From Mya arenaria (taxonomy: Eukaryota > Mollusca > Bivalvia > Myida > Myidae), in assembly GCF_026914265.1 (NCBI RefSeq), contig NC_069129.1, forward strand, positions 25,837,650 through 25,901,649: 64,000 nucleotides of DNA, read 5' to 3'. The notes beneath the pieces were generated by a model. The model saw only the letters and a list, made by a program, of their open reading frames with translations, did no database searches and was not told the DNA's origin. The position numbers were made by a program, and so were the translations under genes. This document shows positions 33,661 to 47,600 of the stretch, in pieces (position 1 is the stretch's first letter; the number at the start of each line of letters is the position of its first letter).

Positions 33661-34860
33661 ACTTAAAACTTTATAAAAACACCTGTAATGTTTCTTGCGT
33701 GACCTTCTGGTGAAGATAATAGACAAGGACCAATCACATGATAAGATATTTGCGTACTTAAATGCTTCAGAAAGTTAATATTTTATACAATGTTTGTAAG
33801 ACAAATCATAATTATCTTTACATAAAGAAGATAATTAAAATATACTTAAAATACAATCTTCTGTCATTATCAAACATAACGAACTATTTTATCACTGGAA
33901 TAAAAGCAAAAAATGTTACCTGTCATAAATGTCAGCAATTTGAACAAACTTAACACACAAATCATTTTTTATGTTTATTGTATAACATATACAAAAAGTT
34001 CACAACTAATATTGGACGGAATGTCAAGCACAGAATGATATCAGATCAAAGCTTGTAGACATAATTATAATATTAAAAAGTGAGTCAAAAAAGAATGCTT
34101 GTAATAATTTCATTGTACTTTTACACAACTGTTTTCGGCAAAAAAAAATCATGCTGACATTTTATTTTCTCTCAATTATAAGACATTTTTATAGACAAAT
34201 AGTCGATGCATGTATTTAGAAAAATGACCTTACTAAAACTTTTGTTTCGATGTACTTTCATGTATATGTGGAACTAATTTTACATGTAATAAGTTTATGT
34301 TTTATTTATATATGTATTAATTTATTTATCTAAGTATTACAGAACTAAACAAGTTCTACTAGAAACTTACTTATTTCCTTTTTATATTCTCTACAATTCA
34401 ATAGAAATAATTCATGTCTTTAAATAGTCACTATATATATTAAAAATCTAGCAAACACAAATAAAAACAAAAACGATATTATCATTTCACCTTTAAATAC
34501 AAACAATATACTATTTTTTTCAATGTAGGAAAAATTTAATTTGTTTATCTTACCCCATGGGTTTTAACAGTTCATGATTATCAATCCTGAAAGTTAGCCA
34601 AGGATCTGTCCAGTACAGTGATTCTTGCCCAATTCAGTATATAAGGGCTAAGATCCCTTTTGATTTTTTTTTCAAAGTCACACATATATACATGTATATA
34701 TGTTTGACTTTGGAAAAAAATAAAAATATATATATTATTGATGCTAAGGTATTTTCTTCCTTTTATCGATGCAAATGTCCAAGCAAAACAATCTTTACAA
34801 CTGTACAATAATCTTAAGTTGAAATCTTTCAATTCTGATTTCAGGATTAATCTTGGGGTC
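33661..34860. other. AT-rich spacer
   Basis: No gene or repeat recognised. Very AT-rich with short chance frames. Confidence 0.4.
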
Positions 34861-35092
34861 ATATTCATAAAACTTCTTAGGTCATTTCTTGACTTAAGTC
34901 GAATTCCTACAATTTTCAAACTTATATTTAAAAAAAAAGTGTTTTTAACACAAAATTATGTAAATTAAATAACAATCAATGAAAATAAAGTGTTCCAAAT
35001 ATAATAAAGTTATTATATTTATCATATGACCTCTGATTCTAAACTCAGGGAAATGACTTAGGTTAGGACATGACTGAAGATGTTTTATACCA
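34861..35092. repeat. imperfect inverted-repeat (MITE-like) element
   Basis: The left end (cataaaacttcttaggtcat...) and right end (...catgactgaagatgttttat) are imperfect inverses about 230 bp apart. They resemble the better-defined inverted repeats at 50168 and 52229 (cgaaacttcttaag). Target duplication not determined. Confidence 0.45.
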
Positions 35093-35294
35093 GTAGAGCT
35101 GGTATTCAATATTGGTCTTAATTGGACCAAAGAGCGATGTAGCTAATCGGATTACCTGTTATTAATAACTGTCCAACAGAGTGAATGAAATTGACCACCC
35201 AAGCTTTATAACCCCTGTTACCAGTTCATTTTACTTGTAAATGTAGATTAAATTGCATTGTTTACTTAGTAAAGAAGTGTTTTCTCTTGTACTA

Positions 35295-35637
35295 TTTATT
35301 ACTGACAGAGTCAGTTTTGTGGTATAATGTCTCAGGTGATTCTATGCCTAAAGCCTTACACTTACAATCACAAACTACATAGAAACATTTAATTCAAACA
35401 CGAAACTCCCTACTCTTAAGCAAAGCTCACTTTACTATATTCAAATCAAGATTTAAATATTCATAAACAAAAGTTCTGTTTTCAGTTTCAGTAAAGAATA
35501 TCAGAATAAAAAAAACCCTCTTTATTATGAAATAAACCAACCCACTGTTCACAAACAAAACTCTCTATTAATAAATAGTCAACAAAAAACTCCCTTTCCA
35601 AAAAATAGGCAAACTCCCTATTTCAAAATACATTTCC
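35295..35637 (-). other. rotatin 3' UTR candidates
   Basis: Downstream of the rotatin stop on the minus strand, AATAAA occurs at 35521-35526 and 35295-35300. Either could end the transcript. The region is otherwise featureless. Confidence 0.45.
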
Positions 35638-38600
35638 CTATTCACAGACAGTTGCAATAACAGCTTGTAAATCTGCTAAACATGATTCCTGAAGTTTTGA
35701 ATCTGTTGCATCCATATCAGACATTATGTCCTGAAGTTTGGCAGCAACATTTGCATTCTTCATCACAACTTTTGCCTGAAATAGAAATAGAAAAAGTTTA
35801 AACAAATGAGATAATTAATTCCAAACCATGTTATACAATGATCTTATTCTTTTGAAATTTTTGTCCATGTGATTTTGTATACTTGAAATTAATTGGGTGT
35901 TGACGCACATGTCTCTGCTAATGGATTCACATTTTTTCTTTTGGAAAGCAACTGACGATAATAACTGAACAATTTCCAATAAAATTTATTAAGTGGGTAA
36001 TTGAGAAAAAACAGACCCATCACTATTGAACTTAATGAAATAAGTATAAACTAACCTTTTGGTTGTTGTAGATAAGTGCCCACAAAGCAGATGCTGCCCC
36101 TGCGGTGACCTTTTCTCGGTCCGACCCCACACACACCAGTAGCCGTGGCAACAGCTGGTCTATAAATAGAATGATGCAATGTTTAATAATGGATGGATAA
36201 AATGGTCTATAAATAGGATGATAAAATGGAGTATTATAATAAAATAATCAAAATTAATGGAATGATGATAACAATTTATAGGAATTTTATGATATATGTT
36301 CAGAATTTTTTTAAGTGTATACTTCCATTCTTATTTTTGTCTTTTCAAGATAGTTTTCATTAGGCCAATATACATTAATTGCTAGATTTTCATTTAAATA
36401 ATTGTTTTAAATGGGGGTGACATATTATTTTCTTTCGATGACTGTTTTACAGTCAAATATATATGTGTTCATGCTCTTTCTTATTCCATAAGGAACCATA
36501 CACATGTGTTTCTAGACGAACCACAAACACAATCACAACAATTCTCCTTTTTACATATGAATGTTATACATCGACAATTTGACGCAATAGGTATGAATAC
36601 CAAACAGTACCAAATCGATATGAAAAAACAGACCATAGTTCAACATTTTTATTTATTAAGTCAATAAGATTAAAGGTGTGCTGGAAAAATGGGGCGGGCG
36701 GATGGGCGTGGATGAAAATCAAACAGGGCGTGGATGAAAATCAAACAGGGCGTGGATGAAAATCAAACAATTGATTTAAAATCGCCTTAACATAAAAAAA
36801 TATTTTGGAATATAATTACAGAGACGCAGCAAACTTATTTAATTATCAATATATGAGCATTGTAACATTTCACCACATTCACAATTTGTATTTATACGTC
36901 ATAACAGGTAGTTTTCTTATCGTATTTTAAAACAAGAGTGCCTTAGAGGTGAAAATCCTAATCTTATTTGTATTTTTTTTTTTTGTGAAACATGGGGCAT
37001 AAGTCAACAACTATAAAATTATGATTTCTGGACCCTTCTACACATGTGGGCATTGTCACTGGTAATATGTCATGTGTAAAAAGTTTCATATCACTATTTT
37101 TAATGGCTATGAGGTGATGGCCTTTTACATTGCTTTACATGAGAATATTGTTGAACTTATGGGATATCTTTTTAGATCATACACATTGCGTAGTATCCTT
37201 TTCAGAGAAAATTAAAATTGTAACATACAAGGCATACAAAATCATACCATTAGAGAGCAGCCTTGGCTTGTTTGAAGTGTGACATGCAAGGTTTCTGATA
37301 ATCATCACAGCTGTTTCTTGAAGTCTGGTGGTGGGGCTTTCAACAAACTCTAGAAGGACGTCCAAACATGCTGAAAAATGTAGATTGGTAAAATTATGTG
37401 ACTGGTTTTAATAGAATGGAAGCAGGCGCTAAAACCTGGTAGTGAATATTATGGGGTGTTTTTATCCGTAACTGTATCCATACAAGTACAAATTGATAAG
37501 ATAATCAATTCATACAAGTATTTTTTATTCTCAGAGTTAAAGGGGTCATGGGCATCTCTTCTTCTTCTTCTAGTTAACCAAGGGACATAACTCATGGAGC
37601 TACTGTCAATCCTGTTTTTACTGTCAAAGGGGCATAACTCATTAGGTTCCTGCCCATCCCTTTCTCTCCCAGTTAACAAAGGGGCATAACTCATTAGGTT
37701 CCTGCCCAACCCTTTCTCTCCCAGTTAACAAAAGGGCATGACTCATTGGACCACTGTCCAACCCTCTTTCTCCCAGTTAACCAAGGGGCATAACTCATGG
37801 GGCCAGTGCCCATCCCGTTTTCTTCTGTTTAACCAAGGGGCATAACTCATGGGGCCAGTGCCCATCCCATTATCTCCTGGTTAACCAAGGGGCATAACTC
37901 ATGAGGCCAGTGCCCATCCCTTTTTCTCACAGTTAACCAAGAGGCATAACTCATGAGGCCAGTGCCCATCCCTTTTTCTCCCAGTTTACCAAGGGGCATA
38001 ACTCATGAGGCCAGTGCCCATCCCTTTTTCTCCCAGTTAACCAAGGGGCATAACTCATGAGGCCATAGCCCATCCCTTTTTCTCAAAGTTATTAGTTAAC
38101 CAAGGGACATAACTTATGGCTTACTGCCTATCCCTTTCTCTCCCAGTTAACCAAGGGGCATAACTCAAGAGACTACTGCCAATCCCTAAGAAAAGCATGC
38201 CTTTTATGCAAGGAAACCTGTAAATGATCTCACTAGAACTGTTCTATTTTTTCGTAATATATTACTAGGTTATGCTATACTATAATTATATCACATCATA
38301 AAAGCAATTACACAAAGTACATGTATGCATAACCAACCTGGTATTTTGAGTATGATCTGCTGACCCTCCAACGAAAATGACAGATTGAGGAGTAACTCCA
38401 GCCAGAGTTGTTCAGTGGCTAGTTGTCTTCCTTTGTTGCCTTTACTTCGCTTGGGATTCAAGTTGCTAAACTCCTGCAGAAAGTTACTCTGAAAGAGTTT
38501 AAGAACATTATCATACACATGGTACATGGCTTTTTGGTAAATAGATGCTCAATCAGTCACTGGAAAATAAAAAGGCAAGAATTCATTACCAACATGCTAG

Positions 38601-41600
38601 AAAACACACAGGGTTTCAAGAGACTAATAACAAAACAGATGGGTTAAAAGTATGTGCATTTCTTTTAAAAAAGTAGGGATGGTTGGGCTCTTTTCTTACC
38701 CTTTTGATGCAAATAAACTTAAACTTCTAAACCCATCCACCAATTTTGATCTACATATGGTGCAGTGACTTAAATTAGTTTTTGTTGAACAGGCCCAAAT
38801 CTGAATAAAACTGGCCAGCCAGGGAGGTCCAGTTTTTTTTAATAAGTGCTTTATTTCTTGCATTAATGGCCATTCTGAGAGCATTTAAGAACACAAAATT
38901 ATTTCTTGATTTATATTCACAAAATAGTAGAAAAGTAGGACTTTTCCACAAAAAAAGTATGAAAAGAGTGAAAGCCTGAAGCTTCAAATAGGATTCTTAA
39001 TATGTTATCACATTTTAATCAGTTTTTAATTCTCACCAAAAAGAAAACAAATTTTCACATTAACTCTGCTAAATGTTCGGACCTTACAGAATGACTACAT
39101 TTTGTCTACCAGTGTGCACCAAAAAACATACTTATGTCTTATTTCACAAACACATTCCATTTCATACCACACTCACCTTCCACAAAATGTTGCGACACTC
39201 TGAAGAGAGGGCCAGGTTTGCGAGGAGAGAAAACAGGCCCCGCTGCACGTGCTCCTTGTGTCCATTCTTGGAGGTGTACTTGACCACAGCGTGCACAAGG
39301 GAATTGGGGCTGAGACCGGAACTTCCAGCTGTTGGGCTTGTGTATGCCAGGGAACTTGTAGCTATGATGACAAACATTAAATACAAATAGGTTGTCAGGT
39401 TAGCATAGTGGTTAGCAGACTCGCTTCTTACCCTTGCAAGCCGGGTTCAATTCCTAACCTGAGCGCATGTGAGTATGGTTTGTCAGGTTTCCCTCACAAC
39501 ACAAGACTACACTCTTGTGTAAAATTGTGCCAATGAGAGTGATTAATATAATGTTGTAATAACTTGTTTAACAAATGTTGTAAAATAAATAAGTTTAAAC
39601 TAAACTCAATACAAAATATGGAGTTGTGCATCGGACAATTGCATGTACAAGAGAATAGGGATTAAGACCTGAATTACAGTTGTTGGGCTATTGTACTGAC
39701 TAAGGTACCAAAGTGTGGTTATTATCAACCAACACGAGTCTGTCTTGCTATATGCAGACGCATCATAGTGAACATTGAAGATTTAAAGATACTCTGATGC
39801 AATAGGCCAAGTTTCAATCCAAACTGCAATACATTTTTGCCAATGACCTTCCCATTGTTACTTTGACCTTTGACCTACAAACATGGGTCTTGCAAGTGAC
39901 ACACAGGCTTCTTATGGTAAAAGTTGTGCCAACCTATCTTTAAATTGCCTCAAGGACATGACAAAGTTACAGAAAGGACAAGCCAAAATGCAAAAACATT
40001 TAACGACTGATCCCTTGAGTATAATCTCGGGCTATGTTTACAGACAGTCTGAAGTCTTAGTTCAAACTCAAGTGGCAAAACTGCAAATCTTTACTTCATT
40101 AAAACTTTCCTTCTTGTTAGTATTGATAATGAAATTTGCTGAAATTCATTACTCTTTGAAATTGTACAATTATTTACAATTAATTTTGTATGAAAAATAC
40201 TAAAAGTGATTTCCTGAGTCTGAGTCTAGACTTGTACTTGAGACTGTTCGTAATCATGAGCCCCGGACATCTAACTTAGGGATGTGGGTCTTGCAAGCAA
40301 CAAACTGTCGTCTCATGGTAAATTACATATAGTTTAAGATGCACTCCTACTCCCAAATAAGATTTAACACAATTAATACAAATGTTTCATTATACCAAAA
40401 AGGATGAATAAATGTTAAAAACAATGGTTCTTATGAAGGATACCATCGTAGATCACAGTAAATCTTTTAGCACTCACCAATCATTTAATATTTTTGCGTA
40501 TATTTTTCAGCTATTAAATACATGGTTACAATATTGTTATCAGTGAATAGTATTTTCCATAAATGCATTATTTAGCAAGTTGTTAAAGGTTTATCACTCC
40601 AAAATTATGTTTGTTATACATACGTATGTATTGATTATGAATAAGAGTTTCACTTTAAGAAAAAAAATCAAATCACCGTTTCAAACTTTGAACAAAAAGA
40701 TCAACAAATGTTAAGGTTCCCACAAAATATAATTACCGTATACACTAACCTGTTGGGCTCGAGGCAGTGTAAGTGGTCAGGAGTGAAACCACACAAGCCA
40801 TAAGGCCAATGTCCAGTTGACACCAAGACCACAGCTTGTGTACAATATGGTGAAGTCCGCTGTGGTAGCATGCCGTCTGAAAACACATTTGTTGGAAATT
40901 TGTGTACAGTTTATTTTTGCTTAAATTGAAACAAGTGTCCTTTTGTTGAATTAATGTATTTTCTAATTGTAGTGAATAGAGAAAAATGACCCTCATATTT
41001 GGTGAAGCTTTCATATTCCCTCAATTTTGCTGTAGCTTTCATATTCCTACACTAACAGAGTGTGACAATTGGCAATATTTAATAACTTCATTGACAAGTT
41101 GAAAGTAACATTTAGTTTTCATAGATTAAAAAACAATATTCAAGATTTTAGATTGATTGTGAGGTACAGCCTCCAGCCCATACACACACAATAATATTCA
41201 TTTATGGCACTTAAGTCATATAAGTTATTTTTAAATGACATTTTTTTTTTCTCGTTGCATTTACAACAAATAGAGAATTACATTTGCTTTTAAAAGGAAG
41301 TATCACATGGTAAACTTGACCAAAGGCTAAAACGGAACATTCCAAAACTATACTAACCTTAACATCTTCGTTCTTGTACATAAAATTCCTCAAAAGGTCA
41401 AGTGTCAAGGTTAACTCCTGTATTAAGGCTTCATCCTTGACCTTTGACCCCTGTTTTGATTGGAGGGAGGTCATAGAGAGGCGGGAATGGGTCTGCTTTA
41501 TATGTTCTAGAAGATTCTCAGCTAGGCCCACTGAAAAAAGAAATATGTTCAGTGGTTTTATGTTAACCAAAAAACTGCACAAAAAGAATAATTGTTTTGT

Positions 41601-44600
41601 TTCAGAGAAAGATCATGATGTATTTCATGTGTGAGCGCCAAAAGCAATATTTCACAAGTGGGGTAACTACGGGTGAAACTTTTACATATGGTGTTTATAA
41701 GGTGATTTTTTTACCTTACATTGAAACCACCAAATTTTTATAATATGCCTATTAAAAAATGTTAATTGCAGTTTTTCAAAAAAAGCATGCCACATTGTAT
41801 GCAAGCGTAACACAATTTTGAAATAATATCGTTGAAATTGTATCCCAGCCCTGTTTGCGCCGAAGCTTGACTTGGACGTGAAAAAGGTGTCTTTAATTTC
41901 AAAACAGTGATATAATATCAATTCTAACACTACCAGAAACCATTCAATAAAAGGTTGTCTTGTTTGATATTTTAAGATCAGAATTGATCTGAATATCAGG
42001 AACCGCATGTTAAGAAGAAAGATTAAATATTGAATTATTTCACCATTTATATTTTACATGGTTTTGATAGTGTTGTTTTTTACCTCGAATTTGAACATGA
42101 ACTTAAATAGACTTAGCCTATGTCAGTGATAAAGAAATATATTGTGATTTAAATGACCTTGCTGTTGTTATATATTTTTTAAATTGTGTAATAACTTTGA
42201 CAATGCAAATGTATAATGTTATTTATTCAGTGCGAAAATGAAAAACAATTACACTTACACTCCAAAGCAGCTGATTTAGCAGACTGTGAAATAGCCAGCA
42301 AACATCTAAGAGCAGTAATGACATGAATTCTCTCCCCTGTTTGTGAGTGCTCTCCTTTTCGAAGGAAGATTTGGTCACAGGAAGTAATCAGGGCCTTACA
42401 GAAGCTTGAACCAGCAGTCACTTGGCCTCCATCTTTTTCCTCACCATCTAAAGAGCAATGAAAACTTTTTCTTACATGTATGATGATTATAATATTTAAC
42501 ATTTTAGAACTATGCTGCACATTTGACATCATCAGCAACTTTTTTAAATGGCTAAGTCTGGAAAACCTCAGTGTTAACAAATCATGAAATTTTGAAATAG
42601 ATTAATTCTACAACAAGAGAAATGGGCCTCAGCATGTTAACAGTGCTGAATTCCCTAACCAAATCAGAGATAATACTATCAGCATGTTTTACAATACTAA
42701 ATAAAACGAAAGTAACAGTAATGTCGATTAGATGATAATTTCCATTTTTTTTATTTTTCAACATTTAGCTAAACTAAAAACCAATATTCAACAAAATCAA
42801 TTCATTGGAAATGCTACTATAATAATTGCAAACCTGCATGCTGTAGAGTATTCAACAAAGCAGTGAATGTCACTTGTCCTTCCACATCCGTCCTGCTAGC
42901 ACCGAGTTTTCCCTCTTCACTACAGAGTGCAGATAGGAAGTCAAGACACGCTGTATACAGATCCCCCTTTCCATGGCCTCCTTCCAGTATCCTTAACAGG
43001 GCCTCTATGGAAGAAATAAAACAATTAATTGGAGAACTTATGACTTATCCCTCCTATGCCTTTTCACTAGTCAACATAGCCAAAAAGTTAAGAGATACTG
43101 TATTCAAGTCCCCTCTTCCATGGCCTCCTTCCAGTATCCTCACTGCACAGGGTTTTGACCATGGTTGTCAAAAACACGAGCACAGCCACATAGATTTATT
43201 ACATTAAACAGTGAAGTATGTTATTTAGACAATACCAAACAGCTATGGGTATCCATTGTTTGGTAAGAACAGCTGCACCACACGGTCGTCAGAAATACTA
43301 GCACAGCCACATAAATTTATTACATTAAACAGTGAAAAGTGAGGTTTAGACAATACCAACCAGCTATGGGTGTCCATTGTTTGGTAAGGACCTGCGCCAG
43401 CACCTCAACTGCTGCACCACACTGGGTTTTGACAAGGGTCGTCAAAAACATAAGCACAGTGTTCCAAACTTCACAACAGCTGCCATATGTGTCTGCTGAT
43501 ACTGAAAGAAAAACAGAGCAACATTTTGTTTATAGAGTATATTACACATTCATAGTCATTTAATAATATTTTTGTTTTCACTTATCCACTGTGCCACTGA
43601 GGACATATACTCATTTTGGTTTATGATAAAATTTCATACTTACAGCAATTTTTGTCAACATTTGAATGTTTTTTGTAATAGGCAAACTGAACAGGTATCA
43701 TTTTTGCCATTTGGCAGTATCATTATCTGGTTGTTGGGTATTAACAATTGTTCATTAAAAGTCCTTATTCATTTAAAGTGACTCTTGTATTTAAAATCAA
43801 TACATACACAGGTGTAACAAACATTAATATTGAGCGATAAACCTTCCAACTTCTTAATAAATAAGACATTTAAGGAAAATATGAATAACTGAACACAAGA
43901 TTGTAACCCTGTTTTTAAATAGCTAAAAACACACAAATATTGAATGACTGGTGGGTCTTAAAAGATTTACAGTGATCAACTATTGTTTCATAAGGTAGAA
44001 ATAACGTGTTTTCTTCACCTTTCTTTCAAATTGAACACGGTATCCTTCATAAGTGACCATTGTTTTTTATATTTATTCCTCCCTTTCCATAAATTAAAAC
44101 AATTGCATCAATTGCGGAACATCTTATTTGAGAGTAAGAGTCCATCTTTAAGCAAATGAACTCACCAGAGCTGAGAATGCCCCTTTAACAAGAGTCATTA
44201 CAAGTTACCAACCTTGGCTGTGATTTTTTGCCCATACACATTGTCTAAGTTTGGTGATGATTGGACAAGAGCTTCTCAAGTTACAGCTTGGACAACATCA
44301 AATTTGTAAAAATTTAGGCAATTCAATGGCAATCACTCTTATGTGATAAGGGCATGTGCACAAAGGTTCTTGCTGAGCAGCACACAGGATCGACGAAAAA
44401 GTGGTTGAATATCAGGGAAAATATTGGCAGAAATTAAAGTAATGCATGCTTTATATCAATAAAATTAAAACTGCCTTTCAATCCTTTAATTTTAATCATG
44501 TCCGTTATGAGAATATAAATCTGTTGTGTTTTTTGCCTCACCATCAGAAAAAATCCTAAGAAGTGACACAATTCCTCCGAGAGCAACCCTATCCTGTAAC

Positions 44601-47600
44601 ACATGCAGACGTGTGGTGTGGTCGTGCACAAGGCATGTGTTCAACAGGCGCAGAATGTGCACGTGCATCTCGAGCAGCTCAGTGAAAAACAGCTCCATCG
44701 GCACGGAGCTCGTCAGGCCCTGTATGCCCTCTAGGAATCCAGCATCAAGCATGCTGAAATTGAAGGGAAAAATTGTTTTTCTTATGGGAGATTTAACTTA
44801 AACAGCTGGGTTTTTTAAATAGTTTCTAGGTCTTGTGCTGATTTTGAATCCTTTCTCGAAACACCAACCACTTCTTTTTACCGGACTTATAATAGTCTGG
44901 TGAATTTGATTTCACTAAAGGAAGTAGCAAAACCGACTCATGCCAATTGCATTTTCAACTAAAGTCTTGGGATATAATTTATGTTTAATTGTATTTTGAT
45001 GTTTGTTGTTTTTCCAGTAAAACTGGGGCATTACAAGAGAAATATTAAGACAGAGTTATGGACCTTGCTTATCTAATCTACCAACATGTTTACTAAATTT
45101 TATTAGAACATCTTAAAACATTTTTTTTAGTATGGTCAAGGTTTTTGAACTCTGACAACAAAACTTCACAAGGAATGAAATAAGTGACTCATTCCTATGA
45201 GTTGTGACCGTATCTTGAGGCATTTAAACAACTAGGTTCCTAATAAGGCAAGTCAATCAAAAGGCCATTCTTTTCACAGTGCCTAACTGTTAAAGGTAAT
45301 TCAATCATTTAACCTTAAAACCTAATAACTCGTCCTTACCTTACAAAGAATGGGATCAGTGACTCATTCTTCAGAGCGGTGACCGTATCTTGTGGGGCTT
45401 GAACAATGAGGTTCCTAACAAGCTGGGATACGGCTGCTACAAGACAGGGAGTGGTCACTGACTGCTGGGAGGTTATCTCCCCTGGACACTCTTCACCAGA
45501 ACTTTCTGCACCTCCTTGTGAAGGGTAAGAAATAATATTTTTAAGGCATTAATATGGGAGAGGGGGGGGGGGGGGATTTTTTGAAATATGCATACTTTCT
45601 TCCTTTTTTTATATATTGCCATGTATTGGTATAAGTTTTTGGCTTTTTTGTTGTTGCGCTAATTATTTATGTTTTATTGAGCATTTAAGAAAGTTAAAAA
45701 TAAGAAAACACTGAAAATGCCTAACATCAAGTTAAAAGCTGTATCCCTTCAAGCTTCAAACAGAAAACCAGTATCATTTTTTTATCTTGTACTTATAAAG
45801 CTAAATTTGATGATTGCTTTTTAGCAAGTCTTTCTAAACCTGGGAAAGACAAAAACCAACAACAAAACCATAGGAACAACTACTCTTCTTTAACTACAAT
45901 TTCCTCACCTTGCTGAGAGGTTGGAGTAGTTGTAGGGGTCCGAGCCCCTACGGCCCCCAGTCTCTCTGTTGGCCGAACTGACGAGACCCCTGATGACTGA
46001 AGTAAGGAATAAAATGTGTTGTTTTAACCACAATTATCAAATATTGCGTACAAAATTTCTCCTTTATCTTGTGGGGGAAAAAATTCCCCCTTTGGCTTCA
46101 AAACTTTGTTTAAGTCACACGGCGGAATGTGACAGGGTCAAGCCATAATGCAGCCATTATTGGGCTTTGGCAGACCTTCATAAACTCAACAACAACTACA
46201 AATATCAATAAGATATAAAATTATTCAAAGAGAAACATTAGAAGCTCACATTTTATTTTAATTTATATTAATAAAACATACTATGTTGCAAACTGATGTT
46301 TGATGTATACAATGAATAAAATATGTTTTAACTAATAAGATATAATTATAACAATCAAACAAATTGAAAAAAAATCGGATATTTCATTCAAGTTAAAGGG
46401 GATCTGTTTTGTTTTGAAACATTCCCTACATTTTAATAGTTTTTAACGAGCTTTTTGCAGAAAATTTGTATATAACAGATTTTTTTTTAACCCTTTTCTT
46501 CACATTCTTCACAGAGAAGTGGCCGCATCATCTGCCAGAGTTTATTCCATAAATATATTATATAACTTTAGAGCAAAATGGTGTATCCATGATGTTATGG
46601 ATAGAGGAGTAAAAAGACGTATCTATGAAGAGAAGGGGACGTCTCAAAGTCATACAGTTACCTGAAGCAATGACATGGTATTCTGGTGGGAAACATTTGT
46701 TGACCTTGGCAATAAACCAGCGTCAGCTGAAAATATAAAGACAGTATTTTAACTGTAAACTATCTCTGAGTATCATTGCTTTTATCATAAATTTATAAAG
46801 TTGATATAAAACTAAATGGTTTTGGTATAAAAATGAATATTAGTTTTTAGGTGGTAGATAAATAACATGTCAATGATAACAAGAGTGCCACAGAGAGAAT
46901 GCCAATGTACTTTTCCACTGCCAATCAAGGGGCATTACTCAACAATAATTAAATCAAGAGTTATTGCCCGAATGATATAAATGCATGTGCTGGCCGTGGC
47001 AACATGAATGCCAAGTTTTATTTGAATATCTTGAAAATATAAGGGCCAAGATTAAAGTTACACACATGGCAACAATGCTGCAACAGCAACAAAACTGACA
47101 ATGACACCAACGCTGTGACACTACCGTAATTCACCTAAGAGTTTGGACACTCAATTTGGACACCCAAAATTATTTTCAAAAATAATTTATTATGGGTACC
47201 TAATTTTCGGACACCCAAAGGTCATCAATCATAGTTATAGATAGTCCAACTTGATTTGGACGAGCATCTGATGTGAGATATTTTTTGCATTGGCAAAGTC
47301 TCTGAGGCCATCCAACATAGATAGACAAGCCAAAATAAAATCCTTGATACTTCACATATTATTATGAAACTGGTGAGTGCCTTCATTTAAAATATTGTTC
47401 TAAGACATTCATACTCTATATCAAAAACATATACCACTCTTTACCTAGAACTGATAAAGTATTCTCCGATGCTGACTGCGATAATTGCTGAATCTCTGAC
47501 GTCAACGTGGGCTGTACAGCGGGCTGGGGATGGTATGCCGATAACATGACCGTCATTTCCCGATACAGTTGACAATGTTCAACAAGAGCAAGTAGGGCGG

